Notes: a model not told the origin generated them from the sequence alone. DNA of 64,000 nt from Nitrospira_E sp052156535 (GCF_052156535.1 NZ_JBQKUP010000044.1:310001-374000); one strand, 5' to 3'; shown: positions 54,419-63,264, counted from the first letter of the stretch. Numbers and translations are program-made.

Positions 54419-55657
54419 ATGCTCCGTGAACTCCCCATCTTAGAACCTCCAAAGTTATTTGGCAGCCAGGATTACCGCGATGTGTTGAAGCGGGAAATGG
54501 ATGCAGGGAAAATTCCGTTGAGCCTGGGGAAAGAATGTCCCGTCAAATGTGCATTCTGTTATGAATTAGATCATTCTTACCGAGAAACGCTTGATCCACC
54601 AAAAACCTCCCAGGAAGACTGGGAGTTTATGTTGAACTATATTAACTCCAAGCCAACGGATCCTCTTCAGTTCTGGTGTTTGGGCGGTAATGAATACATG
54701 GAATGGACCGATTTGTTTCTTCATCCAAAAGCCATGGAATGGATCGAAGATTTTTTGAAATTTACCGATAAAAGCATTCAATTTTTCACAGTTGGTTTTG
54801 TCCATGTTCCCAAGATTCATCGATTGGTCGAACAATATCCCGGGAGAATAAATTTTGAGTTATCCGTTATTACCCTTGGGGAGTATCGACAAAAACTGAT
54901 GCCGCATGCTCCATCAGTTAAACATCTGATGAAGGTCTTGGATGGCCCTGCAGTTTCCTCTGCAAATTTTTATGCCTTTGATGAAAACACGATGTCGGCA
55001 GATGCGAAAACGATTTCCAGAATCAATTCTCGGTGTGTATTGTGGATGGGATGTTTGACGCCGGTGGGCGGAATTCAAGAGGCAACCAGTCGTGTGATGA
55101 GGCAAGGTCGAAAATATCTTGCTGTTGAGGCGGAAAAGATATACGATGCCGGCCTTCCAAATCTTACGACGATTCATACTGAAGCCTATGTGACCGCTTT
55201 TTTGAACCGAAAGCGAATTCTTAGTTTATTTGACTCTTTGGAATTAGGAAAACGGGATTCGGTCGTTATGGCGGGAAGTGTGTATCGGATATTGTCTATG
55301 TTTAGGAAGAATCGAGCAAGGTTTCTCCATGTGCCGAATACCACCCTTGGAGGGGATTCTGATTGTACGGTTTTGTTGACCTTGAATGACATTGCCAAAC
55401 GGCTGACAAAAGAGAAATATATTTATGTCCCCCAATGTATTGTGGAGTCTGGAAGAGGTCCCAATCGCGATATTGCCGGGGTTCATGTTGACGACTTTGT
55501 AAATAAGACCGGAGTGAAGGTGAGGATTTTGCCAAAAATTAGCACGAAGTTTGCTAATAATCGATTATATCGAAATGGGTCACTACAAAATTATGTAAAG
55601 GATTATGTGCGTAATCCCTTGGCACGTTCTTATGAAGCGACCCCATTAATAGCGTAA
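54419..55657 (+). CDS. radical SAM protein with DUF512-like C-terminal region
   Basis: The protein (412 aa) has a standard radical SAM cluster motif, Cys40-x3-Cys44-x2-Cys47 (KECPVKCAFCYELDHSY), followed by the core with NFELSVITLGEYRQKLMPHA. The C-terminal part (LGGDSDCTVLLTLNDIAKRL and VESGRGPNRDIAGVHVDDFV) resembles the DUF512 tail seen in some radical SAM proteins. A TTG start at 54368 is also possible; neither start has a good ribosome binding site. No N-terminal cobalamin domain is present. It is a third radical SAM enzyme within 5.5 kb and may work with the paralogue pair. Confidence 0.85.
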   Translation: MLRELPILEPPKLFGSQDYRDVLKREMDAGKIPLSLGKECPVKCAFCYELDHSYRETLDPPKTSQEDWEFMLNYINSKPTDPLQFWCLGGNEYMEWTDLFLHPKAMEWIEDFLKFTDKSIQFFTVGFVHVPKIHRLVEQYPGRINFELSVITLGEYRQKLMPHAPSVKHLMKVLDGPAVSSANFYAFDENTMSADAKTISRINSRCVLWMGCLTPVGGIQEATSRVMRQGRKYLAVEAEKIYDAGLPNLTTIHTEAYVTAFLNRKRILSLFDSLELGKRDSVVMAGSVYRILSMFRKNRARFLHVPNTTLGGDSDCTVLLTLNDIAKRLTKEKYIYVPQCIVESGRGPNRDIAGVHVDDFVNKTGVKVRILPKISTKFANNRLYRNGSLQNYVKDYVRNPLARSYEATPLIA

Positions 55658-55719
55658 AGTTGATGGGGAAATGGGTGATCCAGAACTACTGAACCAATCA
55701 TGAGTTGGAGTTTATATTG

Positions 55720-55932
55720 GTGAAAAGAGTAAGAGGATTGTTCTTTTTTTTGTTATTAGTGGGGGCTATAGGGTGTTCCGGAAATTTGGAAAGCCAAGAG
55801 ACATTCAGTCTACAAAAAAAAGAAAACGATTCGTTAATGTGTGAAAAAATCACTGATGGAAGAATGGGGGGTAGAGGAGTTCCTGGCTGGCAAAAAGCTT
55901 ATGAGGAATGCATGGTGACGGGAGGTCAGTAA
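55720..55932 (+). CDS. small lipoprotein (70 aa)
   Basis: The frame is open from 55705; the GTG at 55720 has GGAG about ten bases upstream and starts a signal peptide with lipobox GAIGC (FFFLLLVGAIGCSGN). The mature peptide carries two further cysteines (LMCEKI and YEECMV) separated by a glycine-rich stretch (RMGGRGVPGW). It follows the third radical SAM gene by 62 bases. Function unknown. Confidence 0.65.
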   Translation: MKRVRGLFFFLLLVGAIGCSGNLESQETFSLQKKENDSLMCEKITDGRMGGRGVPGWQKAYEECMVTGGQ

Positions 55933-56029
55933 AATTTCCCTCCATAGATGAAATCCCTCCTATGGTTTTGTGATGTTGAGATGCGTCTAAGATATTTTTA
56001 ATCCCACCTGAAATGTTTTCCTGTTGATT

Positions 56030-56962
56030 ATGGATTCTACTAAAAACTGGCTTCAATTTTATCAGGTTGATGTATTTACAAGTGAGCCGTTTGGCGGCAA
56101 TCCTTTGGCAGTATTTCCGTCACCAGGAGAGCTTAGCGAGCGGGAGTTTCAGCAAATTGCGCGTGAAATGAATTTGTCTGAAACGGTGTTTGTCCTTCCG
56201 CCCTCCGATCCCAAGGCTGCGGCCAAGGTGAGAATCTTTACTCCTCTTCAAGAAATTCCGTTTGCAGGCCATCCTATTTTGGGAACATTTTATGTCCTTG
56301 GGACACTAAAGCATCTTGCCTTGCAGGAGCCCGTGACGAAAGTTTTTTATGAATGTACCCTGGGCCTGTATGCACTTGACCTTATTGTCCTGAAGGGACA
56401 AATTGAACAGGTTATTATGTCACAACCCTCTCCGCAATTTATAGATGTCATCACACAGGCGGAGGCGATTTATGATATTGCCAAGGCTTTGGGAATACAC
56501 AGATCGCTCATTGCCGATACCCTTTTCCCTGTTGAATTGGTATCGACGGGATTGCCGGTACTAATTGTGCCTATTCGGAGCCTGACCGCCGCAAAATCCA
56601 TGGAGGTTGATCATTCTGAAGTCTTAGAGATTTGTGCTCGATTTGGGGCTAATGGAATTATGATCTTTACAACGATGACGGTGGAGGAAAGCGCCACCGT
56701 TCACACGAGAATGTTTGCCGATCCCATTGGTATTTCGGAGGACCCTGCAACAGGCAGCGCAAGTGGCGCCCTTGGTGCCTATTTAGTCAAGAATGGAGTC
56801 GTAGAAGTTGGTCCGACCACTGAAGTGGTTATGGAGCAAGGGTATGAAATTGACCGGCCGTCCCGTATTTTGGTGCAGATTTTTTCTGATGATGATGTGA
56901 TTAAAGAAATAAAAGTTGGAGGCCAGGTGGTAATGGTGGCGGAAGGAAAGATGGTCTACTAG
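56030..56962 (+). CDS. PhzF-family isomerase-like protein
   Basis: The protein (310 aa) matches the PhzF/diaminopimelate-epimerase-fold family: YQVDVFTSEPFGGNPLAVF, MNLSETVFVLPP (with the conserved catalytic Glu), IPFAGHPILGTFYVLG, and DPIGISEDPATGSASGALGA. Members isomerise or cyclise small carboxylates; no phenazine genes are present, so the substrate here is unknown. The frame begins with a TTG at 56024, but the ATG at 56030 is taken. Its neighbours do not indicate a pathway. Confidence 0.93.
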   Translation: MDSTKNWLQFYQVDVFTSEPFGGNPLAVFPSPGELSEREFQQIAREMNLSETVFVLPPSDPKAAAKVRIFTPLQEIPFAGHPILGTFYVLGTLKHLALQEPVTKVFYECTLGLYALDLIVLKGQIEQVIMSQPSPQFIDVITQAEAIYDIAKALGIHRSLIADTLFPVELVSTGLPVLIVPIRSLTAAKSMEVDHSEVLEICARFGANGIMIFTTMTVEESATVHTRMFADPIGISEDPATGSASGALGAYLVKNGVVEVGPTTEVVMEQGYEIDRPSRILVQIFSDDDVIKEIKVGGQVVMVAEGKMVY

Positions 56963-57047
56963 CCAATAAAGCTGTTTCTCGCCTGCTCTGCTTTCTTGAT
57001 GGAAGGTTGTCTGAATGGGAATGGAAGAGGAACTTTCCTTAAGATGC

Positions 57048-57605
57048 CTATTTGGTGAGTTCTCCAGCTATATGTCCCATTTCAGGTAGAATAAGTTTCT
57101 CCATTGCGAGGCGAACAGCCCCATGAGACCCTGGAATAGAAAATACCACCAGTTTCCCGTAGGTGCCCGCAGTGGCCCGACTTAACATGGCGGACGATCC
57201 AATATCTTGATAGCTCAAATACCGAAAAAGCTCTCCAAATCCATCAAGTCGTTTTTCCAATAAACCATCAACGGCTTCAAATGTGGAGTCTCGCCGGGAA
57301 ATACCTGTCCCGCCATTGATAATGATGACCTGAAGCGCCTCTTGACCACTGGCTTGGAGCAGGATGGCTTTGATATCGGCCGGTTCATCTTTAATGATTC
57401 GGTACTCTGAGATGGAGTGTCCCTGCTCTTTTAAAAGATGGTAGATTAGCTTTCCACTGGTATCGGTATCTGGCGTTCGGGTATCACTACATGTGAGCAC
57501 CATGCAGTCCAAAGAGGATGCCCTCTGTGCTTTGTGTGTGAGATGAGACGGTTGAGAGTGGTCGGTATGTGAGCCATGACCTTCATGATGTTGATGTTCA
57601 TCCAT
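57048..57605 (-). CDS. moaB: MoaB/MogA-type molybdopterin biosynthesis protein with His-rich N-terminus
   Basis: The core (about residues 30-185) is a MoaB/MogA domain: LDCMVLTCSDTRTPDTDTSG, IIINGGTGISRRDSTFEAVD, GSSAMLSRATAGTYGKLV and FSIPGSHGAVRLAM. This domain adenylates molybdopterin before metal insertion. The first 24 residues from the ATG at 57605 hold eight histidines (MDEHQHHEGHGSHTDH, then QPSHLTH), which is not part of the usual fold and could bind a metal. The longer frame to 57644 overlaps the ferredoxin gene by ten bases; this start avoids it. Confidence 0.9.
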   Translation of the reverse strand: MDEHQHHEGHGSHTDHSQPSHLTHKAQRASSLDCMVLTCSDTRTPDTDTSGKLIYHLLKEQGHSISEYRIIKDEPADIKAILLQASGQEALQVIIINGGTGISRRDSTFEAVDGLLEKRLDGFGELFRYLSYQDIGSSAMLSRATAGTYGKLVVFSIPGSHGAVRLAMEKLILPEMGHIAGELTK

Positions 57606-57634
57606 GATTAACCCATATAGGCAAAAGCTGACAA

Positions 57635-57961
57635 TTACGACCAAACGGAATCGGGATTGAGCTGGGCAGCCGGCTCTCCTTTTTTGATGTGCTCATCCAA
57701 AATTACCGCTACATCGGAGTCTTTGACCTGAGAGTACCAGGTTCCTGTTGGATAGACGACAACGTTAGGGCCACTTTCGCAGGGCCCGAGGCAAGTTGTC
57801 CCAGTGACTAATACCTCGCCAGGTTGAACACCACGTTCAATCAAGCCCATATTGAGTGCCATCAATAAATTTTGAGCGCCCGCAGCTCCACAAGAAGGCT
57901 TGGGATGTCCAGGAGGACGGGAATTCGTGCATACCAGAATATGATACTTCGGTTTTGGCAT
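57635..57961 (-). CDS. thioredoxin-like [2Fe-2S] ferredoxin
   Basis: The 108-residue protein has the four ligand cysteines of the Shethna-type thioredoxin-like ferredoxins: Cys11 (HILVCTNSRPPG), Cys24 (KPSCGAAG) and the later pair in TTCLGPCESGPNVVVYP. It carries electrons in the cytoplasm. AAGGAG lies five bases before the ATG. It is directly upstream of the MoaB-type gene (29-base gap) and is probably in the same operon. Confidence 0.93.
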   Translation of the reverse strand: MPKPKYHILVCTNSRPPGHPKPSCGAAGAQNLLMALNMGLIERGVQPGEVLVTGTTCLGPCESGPNVVVYPTGTWYSQVKDSDVAVILDEHIKKGEPAAQLNPDSVWS

Positions 57962-58026
57962 AGATACTCCTTCTCAACGAATAGGTGAAAGAGAGAAAAA
58001 TTCAATCGAAAAAATGAACGAAAGGC

Positions 58027-58470
58027 TCATTGGGAGCGAAACAGATTCCACATGTCCACGCATTCATCCGGTAACTTCCAATGCTTAACTCCTGCAAGAA
58101 TCCAATCTAAATAATGATCTTTGGCTTTAAACTTTCCAATGCTTTGGGCTACGTGCGTGCTTACGAACTCTTTTTCTCCTTCCTGAGTGAACACATGGAC
58201 CTCAACATGACGAAATGCTCCTTCTGGAAGATCGCCCTCGAACTTGTCCATTTCTTGGACATCCTCCTGGGTGAGCTCAAAAACCCCTCCCCACACTCGC
58301 TCACCAGCAGAAGGGGCAATGGTGGCTAATCCACAACGCCATTGGTTGGACCACCGCCCGAATTTGATGGTGTGGTCTGGCACGTATGCCATAAATAAAA
58401 ATTGTGCTTCAGGTGCACGTCGTTTGAGCTGGGTAGGATTCAAATTGTCGGCATAAATGAAAAATCGCAT
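58027..58470 (-). CDS. gamma-glutamylcyclotransferase-like (AIG2-type) protein
   Basis: The 147-residue protein resembles the GGCT/AIG2 fold: MRFFIYADNLNPTQLKRRAP corresponds to the YGSNL glycine-rich loop (but with ADNL), and GLATIAPSAGERVWGGVFEL and EMDKFEG contain the conserved acidic Glu region. The exact YGSN loop is altered, so substrate and activity are uncertain. It is 65 bases downstream of nothing on its strand and may be monocistronic. Confidence 0.7.
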   Translation of the reverse strand: MRFFIYADNLNPTQLKRRAPEAQFLFMAYVPDHTIKFGRWSNQWRCGLATIAPSAGERVWGGVFELTQEDVQEMDKFEGDLPEGAFRHVEVHVFTQEGEKEFVSTHVAQSIGKFKAKDHYLDWILAGVKHWKLPDECVDMWNLFRSQ

Positions 58471-58698
58471 GGGTTAAGTCCTGTCTGTTTAGGGGAAAGG
58501 TAGTATTACCATACTGCCTTCGAGAACTGTCAAGGACTGATTTTCTGTATCCTAAAGGCAGGAGCTTTTTTTGTAAGGTTAGGAAGGATCGGAGGTAGGT
58601 TTATGCCCTGGCCCCAAACTCCAAGTCAAGGGATGGGGCCTAAGCTCAAGATTAATAGCCAAAGAACATCAAGGTAGAGCTAAAATGGACTCTGGAGC

Positions 58699-59247
58699 CT
58701 AAGTCCTTGGCGAGAGATGTAACTGTTTGGTGGAATGGTCCAGGCGGACAAGAAAACGATCAAAGAAACTGAGTCCGAGGAGGCCATCAATCCCGTCTGG
58801 GAGGTTTGGTATGGTATGTATGATCACTTGGACATCATCCCTGCCTGTATTTCCCACACGAATTTTTCGTGCGACCCCTAGCTCGGCTTGAACCCTTCCC
58901 CCGACAGTAAGGAGGTCAATCGGCGAATTGGGTGTATCTGACCGAATTCCTGCATCAAATGCCAAATCTTCTGAAATAGTTGTAAATGTTGCTCCGGTAT
59001 CAACTATGAGTCTGGCTTCATGGAAGTCATTCAACTCCACGCGGGCTACCCAAACACCTCCTAAATGTTCAAGGGAAATCACAGAATCCTCGGCTCCAGC
59101 AGTCACTTGGTCTGATTTGGGAGGAAGCGAGCGAGTGGGAAGAAAAGATTGGTCTAAAGGTAATCGACTGAGAATAGCCTGCCCACCCACCACTGTACCG
59201 ATCGCTATTACCATAAGGGTGATTAAAAGTTTGTTGGCCGTCCCCAA
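58699..59247 (-). CDS. membrane-anchored retropepsin-like aspartic protease
   Basis: The 182-residue protein starts with one membrane helix (about 8-28). The protease-like domain has the D-T-G catalytic motif in ARLIVDTGATFTTIS and the second-half motif IDGLLGLSFFDRFLVRLD. This is the single-domain bacterial retropepsin family that works as a dimer in the periplasm. The start is a TTG with GAGGA nine bases before it. The stretch 58471-58698 downstream has no gene. No linked substrate is obvious. Confidence 0.85.
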   Translation of the reverse strand: MGTANKLLITLMVIAIGTVVGGQAILSRLPLDQSFLPTRSLPPKSDQVTAGAEDSVISLEHLGGVWVARVELNDFHEARLIVDTGATFTTISEDLAFDAGIRSDTPNSPIDLLTVGGRVQAELGVARKIRVGNTGRDDVQVIIHTIPNLPDGIDGLLGLSFFDRFLVRLDHSTKQLHLSPRT

Positions 59248-59491
59248 TTCTTAAGTTCCTCGATCAAGGAGTAGATTTTAACGCTAGTATCCTTAGGATG
59301 AGCCTCCGTAGGCTTTTCGGTTGGGACCGAGGAAGCCTTGAAGACTGAGTTGAAATTTGGAAATGATATTGGTTTATCTTGATGGGATGGCCTGTGAATT
59401 TTATTGACTTTATTGCCGTTGACAGAATTTTCATCGAAGCATAATCAATGCCAGGCAATGTTGTAGTTTCCGTATATTCAGAAAATCTCTA

Positions 59492-59543
59492 TTGCAATTT
59501 AGTTGCAATTAATGTTGACACGCCTAAAGTCCTTTGGTATTTT
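59492..59543 (+). promoter_or_regulatory. promoter with overlapping TTGCAATT direct-repeat operator
   Basis: TTGCAATT occurs at 59492-59499 and 59503-59510 (11-base period, one helical turn). A perfect -35 TTGACA follows at 59515-59520, then a 17-base spacer and TATTTT at 59538-59543. The promoter points to the small exported protein and TonB receptor genes. An activator site or a metal-responsive repressor site is possible. Confidence 0.6.
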
Positions 59544-59575
59544 TGGCCGCAAGGCTTTTATTGGCAAAAATCTTC

Positions 59576-59911
59576 ATGATCCGAAAACCGCCATCTCTCA
59601 TCTCTCGTTGTAATATCAGCTTGGCTCTAGCGCTTGCTTTGGTATTGTTGGGTTCAATACCGTTTGTGCAGGCCCTAGAAATCCATCATGTCTTTGCTGA
59701 GGTGGATTATGATGGGCATCAACATTCTGATGATGATTTGTGCCAATGGGTACAGCACCATACTTCCAATTCCCTAGTTTGGGATGCCTCGGGTTTATCT
59801 CATTGGTCTGTTGTTGCCGGTTTCCTTTCCTTTGATCGAATAGAGACGTATACGTCTCTGACCCTTCCTCTCGGTAACCCTCGCGGTCCTCCAGCTTCCT
59901 TTTTCTCCTAA
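59576..59911 (+). CDS. small exported His-rich protein (DUF2946-like)
   Basis: From the ATG at 59576 the 111-residue product has a signal peptide (ISLALALALVLLGSIPFVQA). The mature part has a histidine/cysteine cluster (EIHHVFAEVDYDGHQHSDDD, then LCQWVQHH) and ends RGPPASFFS. Small secreted proteins with H-rich segments, a C-x-W motif and a terminal RxPP are often found before TonB-dependent receptors. The frame is open back to 59534 but that part overlaps the promoter's -10 region, so 59576 is the start. It likely binds a metal. Confidence 0.65.
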   Translation: MIRKPPSLISRCNISLALALALVLLGSIPFVQALEIHHVFAEVDYDGHQHSDDDLCQWVQHHTSNSLVWDASGLSHWSVVAGFLSFDRIETYTSLTLPLGNPRGPPASFFS

Positions 59912-59950
59912 TTTTTCCTTTTTACAACTGTCTTCTCCCCCTCGATCAGA

Positions 59951-59996
59951 CTTGCGCCGCCCTCCAAAGCGGAAGGGTGCTTGTGGCTGACGCAAG
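59951..59996 (+). other. possible leader hairpin before the TonB receptor gene
   Basis: CTTGCG (59951-59956) pairs with CGCAAG (59991-59996), and CCGC/GCGG can pair within. The stretch lies between the small exported protein and the receptor start at 60042. It may be a terminator-like or regulatory structure; the evidence is only the pairing. Confidence 0.25.
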
Positions 59997-60041
59997 GGGA
60001 GGCATGCGGCTAATCGATTGTTAGATGCTGGAGGTTTCTGG

Positions 60042-62486
60042 ATGTTGATTGGGGATGATAAATGGGTGGTATGGTGTGGACTTGTTCTCTGGATTTTCGG
60101 ATTGGGGACGTTTGTGAGTGTTAGCCTTGTTCAAGCTATGGAAAAAGACAATAACAAAAAAATCTGGATTGTAACCGGTTTAGTGCAATATGAGGATCTT
60201 CGCCGAGTCCCTCAGGCAACAGTAGAATTGCGAGATCAAGAAGGCACGCTCATGGAGACTCAAGTGACGAATGAAGGGGGTGAGTTTATTTTAGCTCCTC
60301 CGGAGGCTGGTATTTATTCTATTCGAGCCATTCAGTCAGACTTATCGAGTGAATCAACGATTCTTAAGATTGAAAACGATCCAATTCTTGAGGTCAAGTT
60401 AACCCTGGCACATCGTCAGGAGTTAACTCTTGAGGTTGTGGCTTCTTTGCCTCCTATTCAGCATCGGCTCTCCGGAGAATCCTATTCGGTTAGTCGCAAG
60501 GATATCGAGGAATTACCCAGAGGGAATAATATTGCTCTGAATGATCTGCTTTTAACCCTTCCTAGCGCGGTAGACGGGGGATTGAAGCAAGTTCACATTC
60601 GTCAAGATCACGCCAATTACCAGTTCCGGGTTGATGGGGTTCCTATTCCCGATACCGTCTCTTCGGTGTTTACAGATGTCATTTCTCCACGAACCTGGGA
60701 GCGTGCAGACATTATTTTAGGTGGCCCGGAAGCGCAATTTGGAAATAAAACCGCAGCCGTGATTGACGTGACCACTAAAAGCGGGACAAAGCCCGGCTTT
60801 GGTTCCGTTCAATATTTTGGAGGATCGAATGAAACCATTAATCCGGCTTTTGAGTATGGGGGGACGGTTGGGTCAAGCTTCCGCTACTATCTGCAAAATA
60901 GCTTTACATCCACAAACCGAGGGATTAACCCTCCGACCTTGGGAAAAACGATTTTTCATGATCAAAGTAACCAAAATCAAACCATGGTGCGGGGGGACTT
61001 GCAAATCGATAATCAGAATACCCTGACGTGGCTATTTCTAAACTCAGTTGCCAAATTTCAAATTCCAACAAAACCAGGGCTAGTGGCAAATCCCACTATT
61101 GTCGGGCTTATCCAAGAGACTGATCCGGGTTTTGAACCGGTGACTTCCCAAAATATCGATGAATTCCAAAAGGAGAACAATCAGTATTCACATCTTGTTT
61201 GGCGACATGATTGGGGCCAGGATCAATTTCTCAGCCTGTCGGGGTTTTTTCAGCATTCCCGAGCCACGTTCACGACCGACCCTTTCAATGCCTTATCCTA
61301 TACAGAAGATACTGACGAGCCTTTTTCGGCAAGCGATCAGGACCGGTGGGCCTATGCTGGAGGGATACGTTTGGATTACAGTCATCGATTAAATCCCGAT
61401 CATTTAATTAAAACGGGATTCCAGATTCAAAGGACCCAGGCTGTCAATAAAACCCGGCTGTCGGCTTTTTTGAGGGATGGAGCAGGCGATCCGATAGGGG
61501 GAGTCATTTCTCGCAATGCCGATAATCGCACCATTGGATGGCGCGAGGAATTCTGGATTCAAGACCAATGGACCCCCTGGGCTCAATGGACCTTTAACCT
61601 TGGCGTCCGCTTCGATCAAATCCAGGCGTTGACCAATGATGGACAAGTAAGTCCAAGGGTAGGCGCCACGTATGCCATGACTCCCAATCATGTCTTTCAT
61701 GCCTTTTATGGAAGATTATTTACTCCTCCAAATCTTGAATCCGTTCCATTCCTTCAGCTGAATACCATCGGTACTACCGCACAACCAGAAAATTTGACGA
61801 ATCGAACCGTGGAACCTGAGCGGGCGCATTATTTCGAAGTCGGATCCGCCCATGCCTTGGGGGATTCATTGTCCATCGAATTAACCGGTTATTATAAATT
61901 GAATAAAAATCTATCAGATGCGGGCCAATTTGGAACGTCCCCGCTTCTTAATTATTTTGCGTTTAAACGTGGGTGGCAGCGGGGAATCGATCTGACGGTT
62001 AAGGCTAAATTTTTAGAAAACCTGTACGGGCGTGGTAATGTCGCTTGGGGTCAGTGTCGAGGGAAAAAACTGCAGTCCGGATATTTTTTGCTGGAGCAAA
62101 ACGAAATTAATGATATTGATTCCAACAGCGGAGTATATTGTGATCATATGCAATTGGTCACGAGTTCGGCTGTGCTTACCTATCGCCCTTTTGCACATAC
62201 GACGTTTACCGGACAAATGTTGTTTGGGTCTGGTCTTCGGTCATCGGATCCCGGGGGAAAAACCAACGCGACTCACAGCCCGTCGTACACCACCTATAAT
62301 CTTTCCATCGAACACCTCCTACCTCTTTGGGATAACTATAAAGCGCTGTTGGGTTTTGATGTCATCAATCTCCTGGACCAACAAGTCTTTCTAAATGATG
62401 GGGAGGGGAGTATTGGCCTTGGTGTAGCACATGCCAACATGCCCCGTTCATTTTTCTTTCGTGGACAATTCTTTTTTGGTGGGTAA
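60042..62486 (+). CDS. TonB-dependent outer-membrane receptor
   Basis: The protein (814 aa) starts at the ATG at 60042, with GGAGG seven bases upstream. It has a signal-anchor segment, an N-terminal carboxypeptidase-regulatory-like domain (VTGLVQYEDLRRVPQATVEL, NEGGEFILAPPEAGIYSIRA), a plug domain (SVSRKDIEELPRGNNIALND, HANYQFRVDGVPIPDT) and a beta-barrel with many aromatic strands ending FFFRGQFFFGG. One loop carries two cysteines (GQCRGKKLQ and VYCDHMQ). It imports a ligand, probably a metal complex given its His-rich neighbour, but the ligand cannot be named. Confidence 0.92.
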   Translation: MLIGDDKWVVWCGLVLWIFGLGTFVSVSLVQAMEKDNNKKIWIVTGLVQYEDLRRVPQATVELRDQEGTLMETQVTNEGGEFILAPPEAGIYSIRAIQSDLSSESTILKIENDPILEVKLTLAHRQELTLEVVASLPPIQHRLSGESYSVSRKDIEELPRGNNIALNDLLLTLPSAVDGGLKQVHIRQDHANYQFRVDGVPIPDTVSSVFTDVISPRTWERADIILGGPEAQFGNKTAAVIDVTTKSGTKPGFGSVQYFGGSNETINPAFEYGGTVGSSFRYYLQNSFTSTNRGINPPTLGKTIFHDQSNQNQTMVRGDLQIDNQNTLTWLFLNSVAKFQIPTKPGLVANPTIVGLIQETDPGFEPVTSQNIDEFQKENNQYSHLVWRHDWGQDQFLSLSGFFQHSRATFTTDPFNALSYTEDTDEPFSASDQDRWAYAGGIRLDYSHRLNPDHLIKTGFQIQRTQAVNKTRLSAFLRDGAGDPIGGVISRNADNRTIGWREEFWIQDQWTPWAQWTFNLGVRFDQIQALTNDGQVSPRVGATYAMTPNHVFHAFYGRLFTPPNLESVPFLQLNTIGTTAQPENLTNRTVEPERAHYFEVGSAHALGDSLSIELTGYYKLNKNLSDAGQFGTSPLLNYFAFKRGWQRGIDLTVKAKFLENLYGRGNVAWGQCRGKKLQSGYFLLEQNEINDIDSNSGVYCDHMQLVTSSAVLTYRPFAHTTFTGQMLFGSGLRSSDPGGKTNATHSPSYTTYNLSIEHLLPLWDNYKALLGFDVINLLDQQVFLNDGEGSIGLGVAHANMPRSFFFRGQFFFGG

Positions 62487-62490
62487 ATCT

Positions 62491-62937
62491 ATGAGCGTTT
62501 TCCGGAATCTTGGTTTCTTCATGCAGGTACTCTGGCTATTAAGTGGTCCCGCGCTTTCCTATCCGGCCGAATCAGATTTCGCGACGCATCAATCTGATCA
62601 TGAAGAAGACCTAGAGGTGGAAACTCTGGACACAGTCCATGTTCATGGGCTACGACTCAATAAAGATCAACAAATTGGGCCGGTCCCACAACGAACACCC
62701 TGGCCGACCATTCCATCTACCTTAGATGGGCAGATCTTAGATGATTGGCTCAAAGCTCGAATATTGGTTAGTAAAAATTCAGATGTGACCGTGGTTATTC
62801 TTCAACCTGCCGCACATCGGGAACTCACTCAAGCTTCTTTACTGGCTCTCAAGCAATGGACGTTTTTGCCTCAAATGAATGGCGAGGAACCTATCGATGG
62901 TGAGGTCTCGCTCCGTATTCACTTTCGTACTCAGTAA
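62491..62937 (+). CDS. exported protein with TonB C-terminal-like domain
   Basis: From the ATG at 62491 (GGTGGG upstream) the 148-residue product has a signal-like hydrophobic segment (FFMQVLWLLSGPALSYP). A His/acidic-rich stretch (FATHQSDHEEDLEVETLDTV) follows, then a domain ending LTQASLLALKQWTFLPQMNG, EEPIDGEVSLRIHFRTQ. The A-L-x-x-W-x-F-x-P pattern and strand end match the TonB energy-transducer C-terminus. The usual proline-rich spacer is missing. It follows the receptor by four bases and may help energise or cap it. Confidence 0.7.
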   Translation: MSVFRNLGFFMQVLWLLSGPALSYPAESDFATHQSDHEEDLEVETLDTVHVHGLRLNKDQQIGPVPQRTPWPTIPSTLDGQILDDWLKARILVSKNSDVTVVILQPAAHRELTQASLLALKQWTFLPQMNGEEPIDGEVSLRIHFRTQ

Positions 62938-63022
62938 ATCAATTCTGACCCGTATAGGTACTAAAGCGGTGGCAGAATAGTTTTCTCAAATGTTTAGGTC
63001 TTAATGTTCATTGGGGTTGTAG

Positions 63023-63042
63023 AATCCTGAGCAGGGTTTTTT
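63023..63042 (+). terminator. terminator after the TonB receptor unit
   Basis: AATCCT (63023-63028) pairs with AGGGTT (63033-63038; one G-T pair) around GAGC, followed by TTTT. An alternative outer stem, GTTGTAGAA (63016-63024) with TTCTGCAAC (63048-63056), overlaps it by two bases, so two structures may compete. The rest of 62938-63264 has no supportable gene. Confidence 0.55.
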
Positions 63043-63264
63043 CTTCCTTCTGCAACAATCCTTCCATGTTGGAGTTTTGAATAGACATTTTTTGCGCAAA
63101 AGCATAGGATATTCTCTTCACTTTGTGGATGGTTGGTGGCTTCCATTCGATTGAGGGAGGGAATCATTGGTTCTCTTTGGCGTTCTTCCTCGTGCTTCCA
63201 CGCATGGTTTCTTTAGCCCTGCTGCTTGTCCTGCCTTTCTTTTCTGTTCTATTCCCGGTGCTTG

